Assembly: GCA_036927565.1 (NCBI GenBank)
Contig: JAYESD010000009.1
Coordinates: 166,368,929-166,432,928, forward strand
Reading direction: 5' to 3'
DNA from: Tuctoria greenei
Taxonomy: Eukaryota; Streptophyta; Magnoliopsida; Poales; Poaceae
DNA: 64,000 nucleotides
Shown: positions 43,624-53,833 of the stretch, in pieces
How the letters are laid out: every line of letters begins with the position of its first letter
Numbering within the stretch: position 1 is the stretch's first letter
Translations under genes and position numbers: made by a program
Notes under the pieces: model-generated
The model's input: only the letters and a program-made list of their open reading frames with translations
The model's database searches: none
Told to the model about the DNA's origin: nothing

Positions 43624-43706
43624 CTCCCTCCGTCCCAAAATACTTGTCCCTTTCGATGCAGGGAGTACCTCCGTCCCAAAATACTTGTCGCTTTGGATGG
43701 AGGGAG
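43624..43706. mobile_element. Stowaway-like MITE
   Basis: It starts CTCCCTCCGTCCCAAAATA after TA and ends GGATGGAGGGAG before TA. The CTCCCTCCGT end and the TA target are the Stowaway (Tc1/mariner) signature. A second CCTCCGTCCC block inside suggests two overlapping copies. Confidence 0.75.
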
Positions 43707-43769
43707 TATATTACAAACACAAGAACAGATAAACTTATAGCATTGTAGCAGTGGTCCGTCACGGATGAA

Positions 43770-43877
43770 ATCCTCTGCAGTACTGCACCTGCAGTAGCTC
43801 TCACTTACATGTGGGCCCAACAGCTTATGGGCCCACATGTCAGTGGCAGCTACTGCAGGTGCAGTACTGCAGAGGAT
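43770..43877. mobile_element. Palindromic MITE, copy 2
   Basis: ATCCTCTGCAGTACTGCACC is mirrored at the other end. The centre holds ACATGTGGGCCC on both arms around CAACAGCTTAT. The near-perfect arms of about 48 bp can form a long hairpin. No target duplication was found for this copy. Confidence 0.7.
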
Positions 43878-43975
43878 ACGAGTCGGCGGGAGGGGACGCG
43901 TCAAATTTAATTCAAAGGACGCGCATGCGCTGCGCGTGTTACTCGCCTCGGTTACTGGCGTGCACGGTCGCTCTG

Positions 43976-44099
43976 GGATTGAAATCCTCTGCAGTATTGC
44001 ACCTGCAGTAGCTCTCACTTACATGTGAGCCCAACAGTTTATGGGCCCACATGTCAGTGGCAGCTACTGCAGGTGCCTTACTGCAGAGGATACGAGTCA
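43976..44099. mobile_element. Palindromic MITE, copy 3, with 9-bp target duplication
   Basis: Same family as 43770-43877. The flanks are a perfect 9-bp repeat GTCGCTCTG (43967-43975 and 44100-44108). A 9-bp duplication points to a Mutator-like (MULE) origin. Confidence 0.8.
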
Positions 44100-44689
44100 G
44101 TCGCTCTGTGCACCCGGTCGCATCAGTTTCGCGAAAAGATTTCCTGTTTCACATTTCGGGTCTCCACTTTTCTTTCAAGTCATCGCTACCGGCTTGTTGC
44201 GTTTTCCAGTAGTACTACTTTACAGACCGCTTTGCAGGCCCCGCTGCAGGCTATCTCCTGCCTGGCAACTCCAGCGGCAAAGTAGCGTACAGCTGCACTT
44301 TAAAAGCCATAACTCCAGCGCTCGTATTTTGTTTAGCCCCGTTTGCATCAAAGAAAACTAACGGGACAGTTTAAAGGAATGGAATCCTCCGGAAGGGAAA
44401 GACATTCGTACGTAGTTTCGTAAGTAGCATTCCAAACGGTTACGGTGCACTTTAGAAGCCATAACACTGCGCGTCTGCGCGCGTCTCATCGTGTTCTGCC
44501 CACACACCACCATCCCTCTTCTCCGCGCGTACTAAAAATCACTGGGCGTCTCATCGTCTTCTCCGCGCGTACTAAAGAGTAGTAAGACGGCACACCATCC
44601 TCTACTCCGCCACACACCACACCATCCTCTTCTCCGCGCGTACTCTTCCTCTCCGTCGCGCGCGCCCTCATTGGTTCCCTTTGAAGCCC

Positions 44690-45684
44690 ATGGAGTTCCC
44701 CTTGGCGCCGCACGATATTGCGGTCCTGATCGCGGGGTGGGTCGCCGCAACCTCTCGTTGTACCGAGATGGAGGTAAGATTTGAATGACCAGGTACAGCA
44801 TCACATTTGACACCTGAGGAAGGTACATCCCAACTATGAGATGAAAAATGCATGCAAAATGCATTCTATTGCTGATTCTCTGTCAGGCATTACACCCTTT
44901 TACCACCTAAGAAGGTGTGGGTACTTTTTTGCCGGCATACATACTCCCAACTACTTTTCCCACCCAGCCCATGGACAACCTCTCCAGTCTGCGCGCCACC
45001 TGCAAGGCCATGCATGCGGCGTGCCGTGATCCCGCCGTGGGCAGGCGCGTGGCGCTGGAGCGGGAGAGCAGCTGGGAGTGGTTCCAACGGCACGGGAACG
45101 GGAGCTACGACGCCCTCGTGGAGCGCCTGGCCAACGTGGGCAACCCTCATGCGTACTACGTCACCGGGTTCGACCTCGTCTTCAACTACGGCCGCGCGCA
45201 GGCACAGCGGGGCACCCAGTTCCTTGCCCGGGCGACCGCGAACGGCCACAAGGTGGCGGCCTACGTCCTCGCCATGCTCCGCTACGACGGCGACCGCGGG
45301 GACCGCGACGCCCTCGAGTATATCCGGCAGGTCGAAGGCGAGGCCCACGTCGGCGACAACGCGGCCGGGTCCGTCGCGATGAAGTGGACCAACACGGAGT
45401 GCTGCCGGTGTCGGAATCAAGCCATGCAGAGGCTCGACGTTTTCGTGAGCTGGAGGTTACTGCGTAGGCCTCCTCCGGGACCACCGCCGGTGGCGCTGCC
45501 CGACATTGACGATGATGTTTGCCGCTGCCCAACAGGGGGGAGCCAGGGGCCTGCCCACTGCGGCCGGCAAGGGTGGGATGAGTGGACCGTCTTCTGTACT
45601 GAGAAATGTAGGATTGAGCGCGAGTATGACCTATTCTGCCATAACGTGTTGTACTCTATGGGTTATATTCCCTCCATCCCCTAG
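44690..45684 (+). CDS. F-box protein, At2g35280-like grass family, two exons
   Basis: Exon 1 is 44690-44773 (28 codons) and exon 2 is 44968-45684. The intron 44774-44967 has GTAAGA and CACCCAG borders, phase 0. The product is 266 residues. The F-box-like start reads DIAVLIAGWVAATSRCTEME and continues in exon 2 with MDNLSSLRATCKAMHAACRD, which places it at residues 8-50 as in the family. The middle (about 80-170) is helical (GTQFLARATANGHKVAAYVL), as in the TPR/Sel1-like repeats of these proteins. The C-terminus has Cys pairs (CCRC, CRCP, FCTEKCRIE) typical of the grass members. F-box proteins join SCF ubiquitin ligases; the target is unknown. There are no internal stops, so it looks intact. 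An in-frame ATG at 44917 lies in the intron and is not preferred. Confidence 0.75.
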
Positions 45685-46590
45685 TTCCCCCAACGCTAAT
45701 GAAAAGTGAACAAAGGGAGTATATAAAATAGACTTGTATAAGGCATGTCGTTGATGTGTTTCTCCTATATATGCATGCTCGTCTCTGATGAATGTTGCAC
45801 TTGTTGTGTTTCCCCTATCGCGCTCGTCTTTTGTTTAGCCCCGTTTGCATCAAAGGAAACTCACGGGGCAGTTTAAAGGAATGGATTCCTCCGGAAGTGA
45901 CACATGTGCTTTAAAAAATCTAGGTTCTATAAATTTTGGCTTCACTAATAATAAAGTTGTATAAATTGCTACTTCTATACAGGTTCGTAATTAAGTACTA
46001 CTTGATATAAACACAGTGATATAAACAAGGATTAAAATAAAGCATACGCATAAAATCTCTTCAACCAGCAGCACAGTGATATAAACAATGATTAAATACT
46101 AGATATAAACATCGACGAAACCAAACAATAGTGTTCAACGTACCATTCCAGGCAACAAACTAGTTAATTTGACAGTACTAGCTCTTACGTAATCAATAAA
46201 CACAAAATAAACTAATCGGCACATCTAGTCCGCACCACATTTCTTCAAGCAACACCTTCAGTCCGTCAGCTAGCTCCATGCATCGTCCTGCACCACCACC
46301 TTGCTTGGGTCTACCTCCCATGCATCCTGCATCATGACAACCTTGCTTGGACCACCGTCATTGTTTTCAGCAGCGATTAGTTTATGGCATCATCAAATCT
46401 GGAGTAATTTTTCTAGATCATTTGGGGCCGAAAAAATAGTTAACACGCTATATATGAGGAGAAAGATTATGCTACCTGCGCCGTGGACAACATATCCGAC
46501 GCTTCATTCTGGTCGCCAAGATCATTCTGCCCCAAGTCATCTTGGGGCAGCAGGCGGAGGACCTTGATCATCAGGATAAGGACCAGGCAA
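45685..46590. other. Intergenic, no gene seen
   Basis: AT-rich. It contains the second copy (45820-45897) of a block seen at 44320-44397, and small repeats such as CACAGTGATATAAACAA. No ORF of note. Confidence 0.5.
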
Positions 46591-47339
46591 AGGGTATGCC
46601 CGGTGGGCCGCGGCATACCCTGGGCCCAGCCACAATCCAAAGGGTGTTATCGAACTGGGTATGAATAGCCGGCTTAGTGTGTCTCATGAGACGCCCATGA
46701 GTCTATTGTCCAGCCGTAAAAAATATTATTATATTTGCAATTCGTCATTTCAGATGGCCAGCATGCTGACGGTTCCAACAGTCCCGTATTTGATGTCTTT
46801 GAAGCCTCCAATAAGCTCCTTATTTGCTGTCGTAATATCAGCAAAGCCCTGTGATACATGCACCAATATCAAAATAATTTTTCTTTTAAATAGAACTTAA
46901 TTTGCTGAATTTTACATGGAAACTTGGACATGAAATAAGTGAGGCACCAGTATTATTTATGCGCTATCTCTGTCACTGCTTTGTTTTATATTTTTTTTAT
47001 TGATATCGGATGAATTTTGTGTTCTTCTCATTTATGTATTATTATCAATAAATTGTTTATGTACTCCCTCTGTCTCGAAAATATTGTCGTCTTCTAGTAC
47101 AAAAATGAATAAGAAGACGACAACTTTTCTGGAACGGAGAGAGTATCACATAAACAAGTTCACTAGATTAAAGATCATTTTGTCTAATAGAAATATTAAT
47201 GTCATACATACTGTTATATTGTTTATACTATCAAAATTACATTCATACTATTTATATTTTATAATTTTTCTAGTTTAATACTTATCATATTTTACAACAT
47301 ATATAGAACATTATTACTATCTCAATCACAAAATATTTA
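46591..47339. repeat. Left arm of a 750-bp inverted repeat (partner 53087-53833)
   Basis: Reading 46591-47339 matches the reverse complement of 53087-53833 over its whole length, from AGGGTATGCCCGGTGGG to CTCAATCACAAAATATTT, with small differences. A third copy of most of it is at 56290-56862 (same direction as 53 kb). Each holds a Stowaway-like unit. Confidence 0.85.
47064..47143. mobile_element. Stowaway-like MITE inside the inverted repeat
   Basis: CTCCCTCTGTCTCGAAAAT and the reverse of CTGGAACGGAGAGAG form its ends, with TA on both sides. Copies at about 53283-53361 and 56480-56555 are the same insertion, copied with the larger repeat. Confidence 0.75.
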
Positions 47340-47683
47340 TCACCCTCTCGTTTATTTTTTGAACTTAAAATAACAAGTCTTTTGAGATTGAAAGAATATA
47401 TAAATTATATAATTATTTTAAAAAATACTAAATAACTTTACCGAAACATATTTTTTATTGGACCTACCCTATATTAAAATGCTAGGTCCGCCAAGACTGG
47501 TCCGTGGTAAGGCGGAGGTTGCGGTTTCTTGGGAGTCTCCGGAGTACTCCTATATTATAAAGCGAAACAACATGGTAGCAGGGGCTGACATGTGGGCCCC
47601 ATACCTCATAGGACCCACATGTCAGCCCCTGCTACTGGACCTGCAGTACTGCAGGGGATGCCGTGACATTGTAATGATGACAC
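47340..47683. other. AT-rich DNA with a 22-bp perfect hairpin (47575-47635)
   Basis: No gene. GTAGCAGGGGCTGACATGTG and its mirror flank a 17-base spacer, followed by CTGCAGTACTGCAG. It is related in words to the palindromic MITEs at 37.2 and 43.8 kb. Confidence 0.65.
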
Positions 47684-48051
47684 TGTTGGAAGATAAATAA
47701 AATATGGGCTACGGTACTTTGAGTCTGGCACGAGCAGAGTCTTGGCAGGGCTACAACACTTGGAGTCTGACACAAACATAGTCTTGGCACGGCATCCGGA
47801 GAACAAGATATCAAGTAGAGATAAAGTAGACTCTAAAATAATATATTTGATGTACTCACGTATGGCTGATCAGATTTTAAGGATCAGGTTCTAGATAGAA
47901 TATCTTTATATAAGGTTGGATCGGTTGTGATTCAAACCATTTTATCTTTTCTCTATCTGATCAGCCGTATACCTCTTGTATTTTTCCAATAAATAGATCA
48001 ACACGTAACCCAGCGATGACCCGAATTTGGGAGTCCTGGTTTCATCTAACA
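47684..48051 (+). repeat. 5' LTR (368 bp) of the deleted copia element
   Basis: It starts TGTTGGAAGATAAAT and ends TTTCATCTAACA. The primer site TGGTAACCAGAGC begins at 48052, close to the initiator-Met form. TATA-like TTTATATAAGG lies near 47906. Confidence 0.95.
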
Positions 48052-48268
48052 TGGTAACCAGAGCCGCTATTCTCCATCGAGAACACCTTCCGTGAGTTGA
48101 GAGTCACGCGCCTGCAGAACAAGCTGTTTGGTGCATAGAAAAAAAAGGCCTCCGCAGCAAAGCTGCTATGCGCAGAGAAGAGACAAATTTTTCAAGCTAA
48201 TTCCGGCAATATCAGAAGGACCTTTTCTTTTTCTTGTCTTCGGCAGGCCCTGATAGAAGACTACCAAC

Positions 48269-48619
48269 ATGTCTACATCAACAGGTGTGTCTGGCTTCAA
48301 CACCTTGACACATCACGTTGAAAAATTAACAAGAGACAATTACCTCTTGTGGAGAGCTCAAGTCCTCCCAGCGATTCGAGGAGCTCAACTTTATGGGTTT
48401 CTTGATGGAAGCAAGATTCAGCCACCAGAAGAGATTGAGGTGGAAAAAGAGGACAAGACGAAGATTAAAGTACCCAATCTGGAGTACTCAAGTTGGTTGA
48501 CTCAAGATCAACAACTTCTCAGCTACTTGAACTCTACCTTGTCTAAGGAGGTTCTAGCTCAAGTGGCCATGCACTCGACTGAGCAAACAAGTCTCGGTTC
48601 TTACATGGATATCTTGTAG
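48269..48619 (+). pseudogene. Truncated copia gag N-terminus
   Basis: The frame opens at ATG 48269 and reads LTRDNYLLWRAQVLPAIRGA and QLYGFLDGSKIQPPEE, the usual copia gag start (DUF4219 and Retrotran_gag_2). It ends at the TAG 48617-48619 shortly after the deletion junction (near 48585-48600), where gag words stop and RT words begin in another frame. Confidence 0.85.
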
Positions 48620-48621
48620 CT

Positions 48622-49837
48622 CAGGTGGAAAATGCCTTCTTACATGGAGATTTAGAGGAAGATGTGTACATGTCTCAGCCTCCAGGATATGAGAATCCAA
48701 ACTATCCTGATTATATATGCAAACTGGACAAAGTCATCTATGGATTAAAACAAGCACCAAGAGCATGGTATTCTAAACTCAGTTCTAAACTTGTTCAACT
48801 TGGTTTTATAGCTTCTAAAGGAGATACCTCTTTATTTATTTGCTGCAAGGATAATATGGCAATTTATTTGTTGGTATATGTTGATGACATTATAATAGCC
48901 AGTTCCTCTCAAAAGGCAGTAGAGTTGCTTCTGAAAACTTTGAGAGGTGATTTTGCATTAAAGGATTTAGGGGGACTGCACTATTTTTTGGGAATTGAAG
49001 TATCTAAAATAAAGGAAGGAATACTGCTAAGTCAGAGAAAGTATGCACAAGAAATTATCAGAAAGACGGGTATGGAACGTTGTAAGCCAGTTTGCACACC
49101 TCTCTCAAGTACAGAAAAATATTCGGCCTATGTTGGACAAAAGATCGATGCTGAAAATTCAACAAAATATCGAAGTATTGTGGGAGCTTTGTAGTATCTC
49201 ACATTGACTAGACCAGATATTGCTTTTTCAGTCAATAAAGTATGTCAATACTTGCATCAGCCTACTGTGATACATATGACTATGGTAAAGAGAATATTGA
49301 GATATATTCAGGGCACTGTAGATTATGGAATTAAGTTTGTGAGAGATAGTTCCTTACAAATTAATGCATTTTCTGATGCTGACTGGGCAGGATGCATGAA
49401 TGATAGAAGGTCAACAGGAGGATTTGTTATTTATCTCGAGTCGAATATTATATCCTGGAGTGCAAGAAAACAGCCTACGGTATCTAGATCTAACACTGAG
49501 GCAGAATATAAGTCTATTGCTAATGCTACAGCTGAAGTGATCTGGGTGCAAAATATTCTGAAGGAATTAAAGGTTCAGCAACAGGAGATGGCTATTCTAT
49601 GGTGTGATAATTTGGGTGCTACATTTATGACAGCTAATCCAGTTTTTCATGCCAGGACTAAGCACATCGAGATATATTATCATTTTGTGAGAGAAAGAGT
49701 TGCTGAAAAAATGTTGCAAGTAAAATTTATATCAACCAAAGACCAAATAGCTGACGGTCTGACTAAGCCTCTAGCTACACATAAACATCTTGCATTTAGA
49801 CACAATCTAAACATGGGATGTTTAGATGGAGAGGAAG
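48622..49837 (+). pseudogene. Copia RT (C-terminal half) and RNase H
   Basis: The frame reads VENAFLHGDLEEDVYMSQPP, VIYGLKQAPRAWYSKL, then the catalytic YVDDIIIA and LGGLHYFLGIEV. A TAG at 49192-49194 (Gln in the family) breaks it. The frame goes on with LTRPDIAFSVNKVCQYLHQP, the RNase H core FSDADWAGCMNDRRSTGGFV, SRSNTEAEYKSIANATAEV, TKHIEIYYHFVRERVAEKM and ADGLTKPLATHKH. The final stop is 49852-49854, inside the 3' LTR. All RT and RNase H catalytic acids visible are kept, so decay is recent. Confidence 0.9.
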
Positions 49838-50219
49838 TGTTGGAAGATAAATAAAATATGGGCTACGGTACTTTGAGTCTGGCACGAGCAGAGTCTTGGC
49901 AGGGCTACAACACTTGGAGTCTGACACGAACATAGTCTTGGCACGGCATCCGGAGAACAAGATATCAAGTAGAGATAAAGTAGACTCTAAAATAATATAT
50001 TTGATGTACTCACGTATGGCTGATCAGATTTTAAGGCAGTTAGATATAGATTCAGGTTCTAGATAGAATATCTTTATATAAGGTTGGTTCAGTTGTGATT
50101 CAAACCATTTTATCTTTTCTCTATCTGATCAGCCGTATACCTCTTGTATTTTTCCAATAAATAGATCAACACGTAACCCAGCGATGACCCGAGTTTGGGA
50201 GTCCTGGTTTCATCTAACA
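49838..50219 (+). repeat. 3' LTR (382 bp) of the deleted copia element
   Basis: Nearly identical to the 5' LTR, with one extra 14-bp piece around 50036-50052 (CAGTTAGATATAGATT against AT in the other). Followed by the GACAC target repeat. Confidence 0.95.
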
Positions 50220-50632
50220 GACACCGCGTATAGGGGTAACTTCCGGCCTGTTCCAGTCCATGCAATAATAACATCGCGAGTGTCGCGACTGTTCAGATTT
50301 TTGCAGGAAAACAACATGACAAAACGTGAAAAGAAAAAATATCAAAAAAAACAAGAAGAGAAACACAACATCAAGACTGGAGATGTTTTTCAATTCACGC
50401 ACGAAGTGGGTTAAAGGGGAAAACTTGGCATCGTTAAAGGAGATGTTTTTCGATCAAATGATAATTTTTCGATAATACATCAGACACATTGTTCATGAAC
50501 ATAAAAGAGATATTACATTAACATACTACCAACACATATATTACAAACAAGAGTAAAGAAAACATGGACGAAAAACACATAGAAACAAGAACAAAACTAC
50601 TCCTAATCCTATTCTACTCGGAGGCCTTGTCC
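50220..50632. other. Noncoding flank of the copia insertion
   Basis: No gene; A-rich with AGGAGATGTTTTTC words repeated near 50380 and 50438. Confidence 0.4.
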
Positions 50633-50915
50633 AACTCCAACTTTGACAAAAAAAAACGCACGTACGCGACGGTCGTTCATTAACAGATAATACAAATATA
50701 TAGAACCGATAGTTCATTAAATAACAGACAGAAAACAAAATAACAGATGGAACAGAGGAACAATGACATTGAGTTCATTAACATAAAACAATACTACAAA
50801 ACAAGAAAAACAACATCACAAAACAAGAAAACCAACATCGAAGATCCTTTCTTCCTCCTCGCGCCGAGGGCGTGCGCGCGGCGCCGCCGTGGCGGGGCTC
50901 ACCGGAGCTCTAACA
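50633..50915. repeat. Inverted repeat arm left of the orphan gene (partner 52052-52343)
   Basis: The reverse complement matches 52052-52343 from TCCAACTTTGACAAAAAA through AACAGATGGAACAGAGG to CGCGCCGAGGG and GGCGGGGCTC. The spacer of about 1.14 kb between the arms holds the gene at 51081-51719. The same sequence is present a third time at 55270-55550. Confidence 0.85.
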
Positions 50916-51080
50916 CGCCAGTATTCATTGACACGGATGCACACATATATATTACAAAACACAAGAAACATGTACAAGAACAGAATTGAAGCTAAACATG
51001 TACAAGAACTCCTAAAACTACAAAAAAAATATGTACAAGAACTCCTAAAACTACTCTACCGGCCGCGCCTCCTACGCCCT

Positions 51081-51719
51081 CTACCCCAACTTCTCAAACC
51101 ACGACAAGCGGTCCTCCTCATCCTCGTTGTCGTCGTCATCGTCGTGGTGGTCGCCGTCGTCGTCGCCGTCGTCATTGTCGTCGTCATCACCGTCGTCATC
51201 ATCATCGTCATCATCGTTGTCGTAGTCGTTGTCGTCATCATTGTCGTCGTCGTCGTCCTCCTCCTCCTCCTCCTCCTCATCCTCCTCCTCCTCCTCCTCC
51301 TCCTCCTCCTCCTCCTCCGGCGACGATGCAGCAGGAGAGTGGGCTGGCTGCTCCGGCTGCACCGGTGGCTCCGGCTGCACCGGCGGTGGAACCCTGCCGC
51401 GACGGAAGTTCTTCTCTGTCGCCGCCACCAGGGCACTACGACCCTCGGCGCCGAGCTCCTGGGCCATCGTCCTGGACAAGATATCCAGGCGATCGGCCAC
51501 ACCCGTGAGGGCGTAGACGTAGTGGCCAGTGGTAACCATTCCTCCCGGAAACTCGGGAAGGGTACCAAGACCCAAGGCGTCCAAGGCTCGAGACGTACTG
51601 TTGTACGCCTCACACACCATAATGAGGCGCCGGTCGTCGTTCACCCTCTCGGGGGAGCTGCAGCATTGCTGCTTGCACGGTGGCTGCCTCGACGGGCTAG
51701 GAGGCGGAAGGTTGGCCAT
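51081..51719 (-). CDS. Orphan gene family, copy 1: conserved helical core and acidic tail (212 aa)
   Basis: I do not recognise this protein. The ATG is at 51717-51719. Although the frame is open to 51905, the family similarity starts exactly here (MANLPPPSPSRQPPCKQQCC). Residues 1-28 are Pro-rich with four Cys. Residues 30-105 are a likely helical core (EAYNSTSRALDALGLGTLPE, HYVYALTGVADRLDIL, TMAQELGAEGRSALV). Then a PPPVQPEPPVQPEQP repeat and a tail of about 85 almost purely Asp/Glu residues from GAA/GAC triplet runs, ending RLSWFEKLG. It lacks a signal or membrane segment. A TATA box lies at 51822-51833. The acidic tail suggests nuclear or chromatin binding, but that is a guess. Copies 2 and 3 are at 57084 and 59739. 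Confidence 0.6.
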   Translation of the reverse strand: MANLPPPSPSRQPPCKQQCCSSPERVNDDRRLIMVCEAYNSTSRALDALGLGTLPEFPGGMVTTGHYVYALTGVADRLDILSRTMAQELGAEGRSALVAATEKNFRRGRVPPPVQPEPPVQPEQPAHSPAASSPEEEEEEEEEEEEDEEEEEEEDDDDDNDDDNDYDNDDDDDDDDGDDDDNDDGDDDGDHHDDDDDNEDEEDRLSWFEKLG

Positions 51720-51821
51720 GGCTGTGGTGGTTCGTCGGCGCTGGGCTAGGAGCGAGGGGGAACGGTAGAAGAAGAAGAAAGGAGTGCAAAAGTTCTGTGC
51801 TTGTACAAAGCCGACGACACG

Positions 51822-51833
51822 CCTTATATATGG
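51822..51833 (-). promoter_or_regulatory. TATA box of orphan gene copy 1
   Basis: The minus strand reads CCATATATAAGG, about 105 bp before the ATG. The same box is kept before copy 2 (57604-57615), with the same distance. Confidence 0.55.
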
Positions 51834-52034
51834 TCTGTGCGGAGTACACGAGGGAGCGGTTCGTTTCCTGCGAATTGAACTCTTTGCAGACCTCGTGCAG
51901 CGCAATTAAACCACTGTGGAAGACGATCTTCAGAGATCTTTCCGTCTCTCTTGTATCCATGTGGAACGTAGCATTTCTGCACCACGACGCGGCTTCTTAA
52001 CTTCTCCGCAGACCTCGTGCGGCGCGTTAGTTAC

Positions 52035-53668
52035 TTGGCGCACTGGAAAGGCCAGCGGCGAGATCTCCGGCGAGCCCCGCCGCCACGGCGGCGCCGCGCG
52101 CGCCCTCGGCGTGAGGAGGAAGAAAGGGTCTGTGATGTTGGTTTTCTTGTTTCGTGATGTTGTTTTTCTTGTTTTGTAGTATTGTTTTATGTTAATGAAC
52201 TCAATGTCATTGTTCCTCTGTTCCATCTGTTATTTTGTTTTCTGTCTGTTATTTAATGAACTATCAGTTCTATATATTTGTATTCTCTGTTAATGAACGA
52301 CCGTCGCGTACGTGCATTTTTTTTGTTGTCAAAGTTGGATTCGATAGGATCATCCATGTTTTGTATACTGGATCTCGATACATGCTAGTTGGTGTTTCAT
52401 TGGATGTACTGGACGATCAAAAAGTTTTTGTTTCGTAGGTTGGATATATTGGACCATCCATGTTGATATTTCATATGATAATATTTATTTATATATTAAT
52501 TCTTTATTTTACTAATGTTTATTAATAATATACAAATAATAAATATGACGATCGTTTTTTCAACAAAAAGAGAAAATACTTGTATAACACCATCATCAAT
52601 TTAACATGATCGTGGATCGAGGTCTTGCACATGCATGTTACACATAGAACACAAATACGGAGTACGTATATAGAAGTCATTACAAGCACTGTTAACCTAA
52701 CATGATTACCAAGACAACGTTCAAATCACTATTAGGTAAACCAGTCACTACGACTAACGTCGCAAGCATCGTTCAGGCGCTTACACGCCGACGACACTGA
52801 TGTAGTGCCTTCTGCAAGCTTGTCCAGGTGAACTCGATGAGCTTCCGAGACTTGAATTGGATGCGTTACTATGTCGTGATGACGTGCTTTGCCATCTCGA
52901 GAGGATCGTCTTAGCGACGTCCACATCGTCTTTAGACAACGGACAGAGAAGAAAATAACATATGGAATAATAGACGAACAACATTGAGTTCAGTAACATA
53001 GAACATTACAAAACAAGAGAAATGTCATCATGAAACAAGAAAATCAACATCACAAATCCTCATCAACAATTGATCAATCATGCATGAAATATTTTGTGAT
53101 TGAGATAGTAATAATGTTCTATATATGTTGTAAAATATGATAAGTATTAAACTAGACAAATTATAAAATATAAATAGTATGAATGTAATTTTGATAGTAT
53201 AAACAATATAACAGTATGTATGACATTAATATTTCTATTAGACAAAATGATCTTTAATCTAGTGAACTTGTTTATGTGATACTCTCTCCGTTCCAGAAAA
53301 GTTGTCATCTTCTTATTCATTTTTGTACTAGAAGACGACAATCTTTTCGAGACAGAAGGAGTACATAAACAATTTATTGATAATAATACATAAATGAGAA
53401 GAACACAAAATTCATCCGATATCAATAAAAAAATATAAAACAAAGCAGTGACAGAGCTGGCGCATAAATAATACTGGTGCCTCACTTATTTCATGTCCAA
53501 GTTTCCATGTAAAATTCAGCAAATTAAGTTGTATTTAAAAGAAAAATTATTTTGATATTGGTGCATGTATCACAGGGCTTTGCTGATATTACGACAGCAA
53601 ATAAGGAGCTTATTGGAGGCTTCAAAGACATCAAATACGGGACTGTTGGAACCGTCAGCAGGGTGGCC
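52035..53668. repeat. 1.6-kb direct duplication, first copy (second at 55252-56862)
   Basis: Both copies start at CTTGGCGCACTGGAAAGGCC and end at CCGTCAGCAGGGTGG, with few differences in between (for example ACGACTAACGTCGCAAGC in both). After the end the sequences differ. The right part overlaps the inverted arm at 53087-53833. No gene is seen; a small minus frame near 52781-52999 is kept in both but is broken by the start of the repeat and looks like drift. Confidence 0.85.
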
Positions 53669-53833
53669 ATCTGAAATGACGAATAGTAAATATAATAATA
53701 TTTTTTACGGCTGGACAACAGACTCATGGGCGTCTCATGAGACACACTAAGCCGGCTATTCATACCCAGTTCGATACCACCCTTTGGATTGTGGCTGGGC
53801 CCAGGGTATGCCGCGGCCCACCGGGCATACCCT

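Larger units (their letters stand above)
43270..44689. other. Noncoding region with MITEs and a local duplication
   Basis: No gene. A block at 43318-43535 (AAAAGATTTCCTGTTT through ACAGACCGCTTTGCAGGCCC) is repeated at about 44126-44285. A Stowaway-like unit and two palindromic MITEs lie between (annotated separately). 44320-44397 recurs at 45820-45897 (CCCCGTTTGCATCAAAG). Near 44510-44645 the words CTTCTCCGCGCGTACT repeat three times just before the F-box gene. Confidence 0.6.
47684..50219 (+). mobile_element. Internally deleted Ty1/copia element with both LTRs and TSD GACAC
   Basis: LTRs are 47684-48051 and 49838-50219. GACAC occurs directly before (47679-47683) and after (50220-50224), so insertion borders are exact. 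The length is only 2536 bp because gag is joined straight to the RT palm; zinc knuckle, protease, integrase and the first half of RT are gone. The LTRs differ by four substitutions and one 14-bp indel in about 368 aligned bases, so it is young. It could still move only with help from a full copy. Confidence 0.95.

Noticed and set aside
44890..45420. 176-residue minus-strand ORF over the F-box gene
   Set aside because: GC-rich shadow; the plus strand has the family motifs and splice sites.
51229..51516. Poly-Ser ORF opposite orphan gene copy 1
   Set aside because: Translation of the antisense of the GAA/GAC triplet run.
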